Source: Actinomycetota bacterium (GTDB taxonomy: Bacteria > Actinomycetota > Thermoleophilia > Gaiellales > Gaiellaceae). Taken from it: a stretch of 32,051 nucleotides of DNA. The DNA lies in the NCBI GenBank assembly GCA_005884945.1, contig VAYM01000123.1, forward strand, positions 1-32,051, written 5' to 3'. A program made the position numbers and the translations under genes. Positions within the stretch are counted from its first letter, which is position 1; each line of letters starts with the position of its first letter. The notes under the pieces are model-generated. The model had not been told where the DNA came from. It saw nothing but the letters and a program-made list of their open reading frames with translations, and did not search any database. Below, piece after piece: positions 25,601 through 32,051 of this stretch.

Positions 25601-25836
25601 GCAACCCGCTCGTCACCGAGGTACCACGCCGCGCCCTCCGCGGCGTCTCGTGCGTCCGCGTCCTCCGGCGCGAGGAGGACGAGGCCGCGGCCGGCGTCCT
25701 CGTGTAGGGCGGCGAGCATTAGCGGCAGCGCCGGCTCCGACACGCGCGCCGGCGCCGGCAGCGCCTCGGCGAAGGCGCGAAGCCGGTCGCCTTCGCGAAG
25801 CTCGGCGAGCAGCGGATACAGGACAGGACGGTCCAT
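22636..25836 (-). CDS. mfd: Transcription-repair coupling factor Mfd
   Basis: A 1066-residue Mfd. The UvrB-homology region is at the N-terminus (about 80-330; GGLVDVFPTTGREPLRIEFWGDEIE). The RNA-polymerase-interacting CarD-like domain is at about 410-480 (GDYVVHEDHGIGKLVSFETKEV). The SF2 translocase has Walker A GDVGFGKTEVAIRAAF (about 558-573), DEEQ (about 657), LSATPIPRTLHMS, motif V/VI STTIIESGLDIP and QIRGRVGRSD, then the TRCF domain. It releases stalled RNA polymerase and recruits UvrA. The stop overlaps the foldase start. ATG 25836 is preceded by a short hairpin leader. Confidence 0.97.
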   Translation of the reverse strand: MDRPVLYPLLAELREGDRLRAFAEALPAPARVSEPALPLMLAALHEDAGRGLVLLAPEDADARDAAEGAAWYLGDERVALLPSRGVRWGSGLEPPPHLVGERARALDVLARGGLVCASAAAVAEPLPPVEARPEAIRVGPRVELSLEALTEALALAGYERVERADERGQFAVRGGLVDVFPTTGREPLRIEFWGDEIEAIRAFSPFTQRALHSVEEAVIYPAAERRLDLAETHLVDEDEPISMPDDLVPPLGAVDLVWEPDEVRSVWEEENLEPISLERAARLDPLPSGQPFAFEAQRPALVARGLAEAENELAAFVRAGHRVVVAFPHRGEALRQQNLLRRVDARILDDGEGLPREAELLFAVTPARRGFVWRDLGLVLLPDTQVFRRRPPRERRLGARSLQSFADLRTGDYVVHEDHGIGKLVSFETKEVAGVTRDYLLLAFRGDDRLYVPHEQVGKVSRYIGADSTAPALSKLGGKAWENLKTRARESVRELAGELLALYAQRQQSPGVPYDLRNEWLERLEAEFPYRETADQQTAIEAVKEDLEAPRPMDRLVCGDVGFGKTEVAIRAAFAVAVNGKQTLMLAPTTILAEQHWHTFRSRYRDFPIRVEMVSRFRPPREVKQVLADFQGGKVDVLIGTHRILSRDVIPKELGLVILDEEQRFGVAQKELLRSLRLEVDVLTLSATPIPRTLHMSLSGLRDISIIETPPEGRRPIRTTVAEYDEEIVKLALEREHERGGQSFYLHNRVETIEEAAEKLQQLCPGLRLLVAHGQMRERELEERMHAFLRGDADVLVSTTIIESGLDIPQANTLVVERADTLGLAQLYQIRGRVGRSDVTAHAYLFYPDMSELTPEARARLATLADHTELGAGFAIAMRDLEIRGAGNLLGDEQSGHVAALGFELYVELLAEAVAELSGERRVIARPVRVDARVDAYVPANYIGSEALKIDLHRRLALSESEDELRELQAATEDRYGPLPEPVENLFLIQEAKLKLAQLGADYFVFRGGRASVGQLVLGSGELRSLRNRVSTAVYTVANREITLREEGFPQALRLVDAILAARQAA

Positions 25837-25844
25837 GACGAAAG

Positions 25845-25865
25845 GCCGAACCGCGCCGGTTCGGC
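25845..25865 (-). promoter_or_regulatory. Hairpin in the mfd leader
   Basis: A perfect 8-bp stem (GCCGAACC/GGTTCGGC) with a 5-base loop lies 8 bases upstream of the mfd ATG. It is followed on the minus strand by a short CTTTC. A -10-like TACGAT is at 25873-25878. It may modulate mfd expression. Confidence 0.35.
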
Positions 25866-25932
25866 TCCGTCAATCGTAGCCGCGCCCGCGTTCCTTGACT
25901 TTTGTGGAGCGGAGGCAGATCGTCGGGGCGTC

Positions 25933-26842
25933 GTGCAGCTGGCCGTCGGCACGTTCAACCTCAACAACCTCTTCTCGCGCTTCGACTTCGAGGCCGACGT
26001 CTCGACCGCCGCCGCCTCGAACGTCAAGGTCGAGGAGCGGACGTCGTTCTCCTTCGACGACCCCAGCGGCTTCAAGCTGCGCACGGATCAAGCGAATGGA
26101 CCTCGACGTGCTCGCGGTCCAGGAGGTCGAGGACATCGACACGCTCCGCCACTTCGCAAGCGACGACCTCGGCGGCCTCTACAAGCACGTCGTCCTCATC
26201 GAGGGCAATGACCCACGGTTGATCGACGTCGGGCTCCTGTCGAAGCTGCCGCTCGGCGGCGTCACGTCGTGGCAGCACGTTCCCGATCCGCTGAACGTGG
26301 ACCAGCCCGTGTTCTCGCGCGACCTCCTGCAGGTCGAGATCCTCAAGCCCGACCGGAGCGAGCGGCTGCTCACCGTGTTCAACAACCACCTGAAGAGCCA
26401 CTACGTCCCGTTCACGGAAGACGCGGAAGCCGGGGGACAGAAGGCGAACGAGCTCCGTCGGCGGCAGTGCGACGCTGCGGCCGCGATCATCGACGCGCAG
26501 ATGCGGCCCGACAGCGCCTACGTCGTCGTCGGCGACATGAACGACCCGCCGGACTCGCCGTTCCTCGCGCCGCTCGCGACCTCGCCGACGTTGAAGCTGC
26601 AGTTCGGCCTCGACGACGTCCACGAGACGCAACCGGGTCCCGGCAATCCGCCGCCACCGTCGCCGAACTGGACGGAGCGTTTCAAGGCATCCGGGAAACC
26701 GGCCGAGTACACGTTGATGGACCAGGTCTGGCTGAGCCCCGCGCTCGCGCCGAAGAAGACCGGCGCGTTCGTCGACCGGCGGACGAAGGTCGGCGGAGAC
26801 GGCAGCGACCACGATCCGTCGTGGGTCACGCTCGACCTCTAG
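25933..26842 (+). pseudogene. Endonuclease/exonuclease/phosphatase-family protein, frameshifted
   Basis: GTG 25933 opens a frame with the family N-terminus VGTFNLNNLFSRFDFEA and continues to FSFDDPSGFKLRT. At about 26081-26088 the frame changes to RIKRMDLDVLAVQEVEDIDTLRHF and runs to the end. The second part has the remaining EEP motifs: Glu in AVQEVED, FNNHLKSHYVPF, VVVGDMNDPPDS and GGDGSDHDPSWV. I infer a deletion of roughly 15-25 codons with a frameshift between KLRT and RIKRMD, where homologues carry a charged stretch. The family hydrolyses phosphodiester or phosphomonoester bonds; the substrate is unknown. Both parts are well preserved, so the lesion is recent or an assembly error. Confidence 0.72.
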
Positions 26843-26853
26843 CGCTGCGACAG

Positions 26854-26859
26854 TAGGCT
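26854..26859 (+). promoter_or_regulatory. Putative -10 box (TAGGCT) for the MFS gene
   Basis: TAGGCT ends 6 bases before GTG 26866; leaderless arrangement. Confidence 0.42.
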
Positions 26860-26865
26860 CGAATC

Positions 26866-28098
26866 GTGAGCGCGATCGTCCCGCTGCGACGCAATCGCGA
26901 CTTCGTCCTGCTGCAGACGGGACAGGCGCTGTCGACCGTCGGCTCCGAGGCCGCCGCGGTCGCATACACGCTGCTCGTCCTCTCGGTCACGCATTCGCCG
27001 GCCAAGGCAGGGCTCGTCGGCTTCGTCCGCCTCGCGCCGTGGCCTCTGCTCGCGCTGCCCGCGGGCGTGGCTGTCGACCGGTGGAACCGGAAGCACCTGA
27101 TGATCGTCGCGGACGTCGCACGCGTCGTCGCCGTGGGAGCGCTCGGCGTTGCTGCCGCGACGGGGCACGTGACGTTCCCGCTGATCGCGGTCGTCGCATT
27201 CGTCGAGGGCGCGATGTACGTCCTCTTCAACATCGCGGAGATCGGCGCGGTTCGATCGGTCGTCGCGTCGGAGCAGCTTCCGCGGGCGTTCGCGACGGAG
27301 CAGGCGCGGTTGTCGAGCGTGTATCTCGCCGGACCGCCGCTCGGCGGCCTCCTGTTCGGGCTCGGGCGCTCGCTCCCGTTCATCTTCGACGCGATCTCAT
27401 ACGCGTTCTCCACGGGCTCGCTGCTCGCGATGCGAACGCCGTTTCAGGAAGAGCGCGAAGCGACGGCGAAGACGGATCTTCGTGCGGAAGTGAAGGAAGG
27501 CCTGACCTGGCTCTGGTCGCATACGTTCCTGCGGATGTGCGCGCTCCTCTTCGCGGCCGGCAACTTCACGTGGGGCGCGCTCGAGCTGACGATCATCGTT
27601 GCCGCGCGCCGGGAGGGATTCCACCCGTTCGCGATCGGCGCTCTCATCGCCGTCATCGGCGCGCTATCCCTCGCCGGATCGATCGCCGCCCCGCGGTTCC
27701 ACGGTCTGCTCTCGATGCGCACGACGATCATCGCCGCCTCGTGGCTCGCCCTCGGGATCGGCAGCTACCTCGCGAAGCCGAGCGTGTACGTCCTCCTCGC
27801 CGGCGGAGCGCCTTCGGTCTTCTTCGGGCCGACGCTGAACGCGATGATCATCGGCTACCGCGTCCGGATCGTCCCGGATCGCCTGCAGGGACGGGTCAAC
27901 AGCGTCGCGCGATCGTTGGCGCTCGTTGCGCTGCCGCTCGGGCCCGTCGTAGCGGGTGTGTTGCTCGGGGCGTTCTCCGCGCGCGCAACCGTGCTCTTCC
28001 TGTTCGTGTGGTTGGTCGCGCTCGCGATCGTGACGACTGCGAGCCGGACGATTCGCGCGGCGCCGGACTTTCACGCCACGTCGGTCGCAGTCAGTTGA
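26866..28098 (+). CDS. MFS transporter
   Basis: A 410-residue major-facilitator protein with about twelve membrane segments. The N-terminal half has RRNRDFVLLQTGQALSTVGSEAAAVAYTLLVL, and the loop 2-3 motif AGVAVDRWNRKHLMIVADVARVV (D-R-x-x-R/K pattern). This layout matches the enterobactin-exporter-like/MFS_3 group of putative drug or metabolite exporters; the substrate is unknown. The GTG start at 26866 is 23 bases after the broken nuclease gene, behind a TAGGCT box. Its 3' end overlaps the convergent pth gene by 8 bases. Confidence 0.88.
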   Translation: MSAIVPLRRNRDFVLLQTGQALSTVGSEAAAVAYTLLVLSVTHSPAKAGLVGFVRLAPWPLLALPAGVAVDRWNRKHLMIVADVARVVAVGALGVAAATGHVTFPLIAVVAFVEGAMYVLFNIAEIGAVRSVVASEQLPRAFATEQARLSSVYLAGPPLGGLLFGLGRSLPFIFDAISYAFSTGSLLAMRTPFQEEREATAKTDLRAEVKEGLTWLWSHTFLRMCALLFAAGNFTWGALELTIIVAARREGFHPFAIGALIAVIGALSLAGSIAAPRFHGLLSMRTTIIAASWLALGIGSYLAKPSVYVLLAGGAPSVFFGPTLNAMIIGYRVRIVPDRLQGRVNSVARSLALVALPLGPVVAGVLLGAFSARATVLFLFVWLVALAIVTTASRTIRAAPDFHATSVAVS

Positions 28099-28687
28099 AC
28101 TTCGCCTGCGCGCGGTCGAGGCCTTCGGCGTCGAGCGTCTCGACGGCGTCAGCAGCACGCGTGACGAGATCTTCGGCGTCCTGGTCGGGCGTGAACGGGG
28201 ACAGGACGTAGTCGGCCGGCGCCCGTGCGTCGCCGCGGCCCGGACGCCCGACGCCGACCCGCAAGCGGAGGAACTCCTGCGACCCGAGATGCGCGGCGAT
28301 CGAACGCAGCCCGTTGTGGCCCGCCAGCCCGCCGCCGCGGCGTGCCTGCAGCCGCCCGTGGTCGAGGTCGATCTCGTCGTGGATGACGAGCACGGCGTCG
28401 GGCTCGACCTTGTAGAAGCGCGCAGCTCCGCCGACCGACCGGCCGGACTCGTTCATGTAGGTCTCCGGCTTCAGAAGCGCGACACGGTGGCCGTCGACGC
28501 GGATCTCCGCGAGCTGACCCGAGAACTTGCCCTTCCACGACGCGCCGTACCGGCGGGCGAGCTCGTCGACGACCATCCAGCCGACGTTGTGCCGGTCGCG
28601 CGCGTGCTCGCGACCCGGATTTCCGAGACCGACGACGAGCAGATCGAGCGACGAGGCACGGTCGCCCCGACGCCACGGCAAGCGCAT
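28091..28687 (-). CDS. pth: Peptidyl-tRNA hydrolase
   Basis: A 198-residue Pth. Motifs: LLVVGLGNPGREHARDRHNVGWMVVDELA (N23 and catalytic H33), LLKPETYMNESGRSV, VIHDEIDLDHGRLQ (catalytic Asp), GGLAGHNGLRSI and FLRLRVGVGRPG. It hydrolyses peptidyl-tRNA released during abortive translation. An N-terminal extension (MRLPWRRGDRASS) precedes the core; ATG 28687 lies 6 bases after the bL25 stop, so the two are probably co-transcribed. The rplY-pth-mfd order is typical of Actinobacteria, here interrupted by two plus-strand genes. Confidence 0.95.
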   Translation of the reverse strand: MRLPWRRGDRASSLDLLVVGLGNPGREHARDRHNVGWMVVDELARRYGASWKGKFSGQLAEIRVDGHRVALLKPETYMNESGRSVGGAARFYKVEPDAVLVIHDEIDLDHGRLQARRGGGLAGHNGLRSIAAHLGSQEFLRLRVGVGRPGRGDARAPADYVLSPFTPDQDAEDLVTRAADAVETLDAEGLDRAQAKFN

Positions 28688-28693
28688 CGGGAC

Positions 28694-29395
28694 TTAGCCC
28701 TCGGTCGTACCCGGCTCGCCGGCCGCATCGGCGGTCGGCTCGGCGGGCTGCTCGGCCGCGCCCTCGGGCTGCTCCTCGGGCGGTACCTCGCCCTCGGCCA
28801 GCTCCTCGCCCTCCTCGACCTCGGGCTCCGGCTCCTCGACGCGCGTCGGCAGCGTGACCGTCGCGAGGACCGTCTCCTCAGGATTGTCGAGGTACTTGAC
28901 GCCCGCTCGCTCGGGCAGGTCGGCAAGGCGAAGCGTGTCGCCGATCGCCATCCCGCCGACGTCGAGCTCGATGTGCTCCGGGATCTCCATCGGGAGTGCC
29001 TCGACGTTGATCTCGCGCTGCACCTGCGAGAGGACGCCGCCCTCCTTGACCCCCTCGGGCTCACCAATCAGCTGGACGTTGACCGAGGCCTGGATCGGCT
29101 GGTCGAGCCGCACCTCCTGGAGGTCGACGTGCGAGATGTGCCCGCGCAGCGGATCCTGCTGGTAGTCCTTGAGGATCGACGCGTGCGCGGCCTTCTCCCC
29201 GTCGAGCACGACGTCGAGGATCGCGTGCAGGCCGCTCGGCCCGGTGAGGACGCGGCGAAGCTCGCGCTCCTCGACGCAGATCGCATGCGGGTGCATGCCG
29301 CTTCCGTAGAGGACTCCGGGGATGTAGCCCTCCTTCCGGAGACGCCGCGCGTCGGCGGAACCCCTTCGTTCCCGCTCGCGGACCTGCAACTTCAT
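28694..29395 (-). CDS. rplY: Ribosomal protein bL25, CTC form
   Basis: A 233-residue protein of the long L25/CTC type. The N-terminal L25 domain (about 1-90) has RERRGSADARRLRKEGYIPGVLYG and LKDYQQDPLRGHISHVDL; it binds 5S rRNA. The C-terminal CTC beta domain (about 95-180) has VNVQLIGEPEGVKEGGVLSQ and IPEHIELDVGGMAIGDTLRLADL. A very acidic Glu/Pro/Ala-rich tail follows. ATG 29395 is taken because it begins KLQVRERER; ATG 29410 is possible. It is divergent from a small zinc protein and upstream of pth. Confidence 0.94.
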   Translation of the reverse strand: MKLQVRERERRGSADARRLRKEGYIPGVLYGSGMHPHAICVEERELRRVLTGPSGLHAILDVVLDGEKAAHASILKDYQQDPLRGHISHVDLQEVRLDQPIQASVNVQLIGEPEGVKEGGVLSQVQREINVEALPMEIPEHIELDVGGMAIGDTLRLADLPERAGVKYLDNPEETVLATVTLPTRVEEPEPEVEEGEELAEGEVPPEEQPEGAAEQPAEPTADAAGEPGTTEG

Positions 29396-29429
29396 GCGCT
29401 CACCCGCCATGGCGGCGGAAAATGGTAGC

Positions 29430-29435
29430 TACTTT
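29430..29435 (+). promoter_or_regulatory. Putative -10 box (TACTTT) for the small zinc protein
   Basis: TACTTT ends 6 bases before ATG 29442 and supports that start over ATG 29394 or 29409. Confidence 0.35.
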
Positions 29436-29441
29436 CCGCTG

Positions 29442-29753
29442 ATGGGACGCGAAACGACGGATCACGGCGACGACTGGCGTCTGATGGGACAGGAGCGCTA
29501 CCTCCGGGGCGCGACGCTCGAGCTCCGCGACTACGTCGCCTATAGCGCGTCGTGGGAGCACGACCACTGCGCGTTCTGCCAGCGCAAGTTCCTGCCGGCG
29601 GGAAGCGGCGATCCGGGGGCTCGCACCCGCGGCTACGCGACGACCGACGAGCACGAGCGCGGTGCGGGGTACTACTGGGTCTGCGAAGACTGCTTCGCGG
29701 ACTTTGCCGCACGGTTCGACTGGCACGCAAAAGGGTCGGACCGGAAGGTCTGA
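29442..29753 (+). CDS. Small CxxC-CxxC zinc-binding protein of unknown function
   Basis: A 103-residue protein with two zinc-type pairs, C43/C46 (WEHDHCAFCQRKF) and C81/C84 (WVCEDCFADF). A conserved-looking N-terminal text is DDWRLMGQERYLRGATLELRDY. Similar small proteins with a 'W-x-H-D-H-C-x-F-C' core occur in several phyla without assigned function. ATG 29442 is preferred for its promoter-like box and because conserved sequence begins there; ATG 29394 would overlap the divergent rplY start. Its last residues (GSDRKV) and its TGA come from a palindromic repeat, as at the end of eno. Confidence 0.8.
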   Translation: MGRETTDHGDDWRLMGQERYLRGATLELRDYVAYSASWEHDHCAFCQRKFLPAGSGDPGARTRGYATTDEHERGAGYYWVCEDCFADFAARFDWHAKGSDRKV

Positions 29754-29756
29754 CCC

Positions 29757-29758
<2 letters not shown>
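29731..29758. repeat. Palindromic element, copy 2 (between the zinc protein and prs)
   Basis: Twelve-bp arms (AAGGGTCGGACC / GGTCTGACCCTT) with one G-T pair around loop GGAA; 25 of 26 bases match the copy at 19483-19508. The TGA of the zinc protein (29751-29753) and the TAA of prs (29757-29759) lie in or at its edge, so it probably serves as a bidirectional terminator. Confidence 0.8.
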
Positions 29759-31241
<1,483 letters not shown>

Positions 31242-31332
31242 CAGCCGCTTCGACGGACCGCGCTCGATCCAGTGCTCGGGGCGCAGCTCCGGCTTCGCTT
31301 CGGCGACCTCGAGCCCGGGCAGCCTCGTCAGC

Positions 31333-32051
31333 TCAGTGGTTGTCGTCGCGCTTTCGACGGAGATATCCCTCTTTTGTGACCTGCCGGGGAGGAAACCCTG
31401 CCAGAGATTCGGGAGGGACGTCATCTGTTATGTACGACCCGCCCGCAATCCATGCCTCGTCCCCGATCTCGACCGGTGCTTCGAGGCCATTGTGAATACC
31501 GGTCCTGACGTTCCTGCCGATCCTCGTCCGCTGCTTCGGTCGGCCGGCCTCGTGCGGGTAGTTCGCGGTGATCGTCCCGGCGCCGATGTTCGTGTCCGCG
31601 CCGATCTCCGCGTCCCCGATGTAGGACATGTGCGGGATCTTCGTCCGCTCGCCGATCTCCGAGTTCTTGATCTCGACGAACGTCCCGGCCTTGGCGCCCG
31701 CGTCGAGCCTCGTCCCGGGGCGGAGGTAGCAGAACGGGCCCACCTTCGCGCTCTCCCCGATCTCCGCGTCGACGGCGACGACGTGAGGCCCGACCTCCGC
31801 GCCTGAGGCGACGCGCGTCCGGCCGCGAAGGACCGTGAACGGATGGATGGTCGAGTCGGGCTCGAGCTCGACGTCCGCCTCGATCCAGGTCGTCGCGGGG
31901 TCGACGATCGTCACGCCGGCGAGCATGTGCTCCCGGTTGATGCGGTCGCGGAGCGCGGCGCCGGCGTCGGCGAGCTCTTCGCGCGTGTTCACGCCTTCGA
32001 TGTCGGCGGGGTACGGCGCCTTCATCACGCCGACATTCTCCCCGTCCTGGA
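31333..32051 (-). CDS. glmU: GlmU, C-terminal acetyltransferase part (runs off the window)
   Basis: The 3' end of bifunctional N-acetylglucosamine-1-phosphate uridyltransferase/glucosamine-1-phosphate acetyltransferase. The visible part begins near the end of the uridyltransferase domain (GVNTREELADAGAALRDRINREHM). The left-handed beta-helix follows: VTIVDPATTWIEADVELEPDSTI, FCYLRPGTRLDAGAKAGTFVEIKNSEIG, catalytic-His region KIPHMSYIGDAEIG, NIGAGTITANYPH and WIAGGSYITDDVPP. It ends YLRRKRDDNH. It makes UDP-GlcNAc for the cell wall. The prs gene follows on the same strand, the classic glmU-prs pair. The start lies beyond 32051. Confidence 0.95.
   Translation of the reverse strand, partial: QDGENVGVMKAPYPADIEGVNTREELADAGAALRDRINREHMLAGVTIVDPATTWIEADVELEPDSTIHPFTVLRGRTRVASGAEVGPHVVAVDAEIGESAKVGPFCYLRPGTRLDAGAKAGTFVEIKNSEIGERTKIPHMSYIGDAEIGADTNIGAGTITANYPHEAGRPKQRTRIGRNVRTGIHNGLEAPVEIGDEAWIAGGSYITDDVPPESLAGFPPRQVTKEGYLRRKRDDNH

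Noticed and set aside
22591-25707. A 1038-codon open frame on the plus strand
   Set aside because: It is antisense to mfd, low-complexity Arg/Leu-rich, without motifs; typical of high-GC codon bias.

Overview
The window looks like a chromosomal segment of a high-GC actinobacterium, most plausibly a deep-branching lineage such as Thermoleophilia/Gaiellales. This is inferred from base composition, protein style and gene order; no database search was possible. Read on the minus strand from the right edge, the order glmU - prs - rplY/ctc - pth - mfd - parvulin-type foldase - mazG - eno - pyk - ftsB - DUF501 is close to the conserved actinobacterial housekeeping cluster. A divergently transcribed nuclease-like gene and an MFS transporter sit between pth and mfd. 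No rRNA, tRNA, CRISPR array, transposase or integrase was seen, and no gene-free stretch exceeds about 100 bases.

Left part (1-7500): a broken CNNM/CorC-type membrane protein, an MBL-fold hydrolase divergent from an Rv2578c-like radical SAM protein, a NarL-type response regulator followed by a histidine kinase with a degenerate ATP site, a small conserved protein, a broken FAD oxidoreductase, a VOC protein, a small basic 'plasmid stabilization'-type protein, a 7Fe ferredoxin and a degenerate receiver-like protein.

Middle part (7500-17600): a DUF309 gene faces a six-gene minus-strand operon: multi-GAF SpoIIE-type phosphatase -> glycerophosphodiester phosphodiesterase -> L,D-transpeptidase -> TlpA/CcmG-like redoxin -> CcmH -> CcdA. 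Every junction overlaps as GTGA or TGATG, so translational coupling of signalling, envelope and extracytoplasmic thiol-redox functions is likely. Then come small membrane and zinc-ribbon proteins, a PAP2 phosphatase, an HTH-receiver fusion regulator, a GFA-type protein with two small partners, DUF501 and FtsB.

Right part (17600-32051): glycolysis (pyk, eno), nucleotide-pool cleaning (mazG), protein folding, transcription-coupled repair (mfd), translation (pth, bL25), PRPP synthesis (prs) and cell-wall precursor synthesis (glmU, cut by the window edge).

The main oddities are structural. prs carries an exact in-frame 540-bp tandem duplication. Three other genes (CNNM, FAD oxidoreductase, EEP nuclease) are each interrupted by a deletion-like junction with a frameshift, although both flanks are well preserved. 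A small palindrome (arms GGGTCAGACC/GGTCTGACCC, loop GGAA) occurs twice, 10 kb apart, and supplies the stop codons of eno and of a zinc protein. A related 18-bp tandem repeat lies inside the broken FAD gene. Many start codons lie 6-10 bases after a TANNNT -10-like box, suggesting widespread leaderless transcription. Assembly error must be excluded for the duplication and the three junctions.
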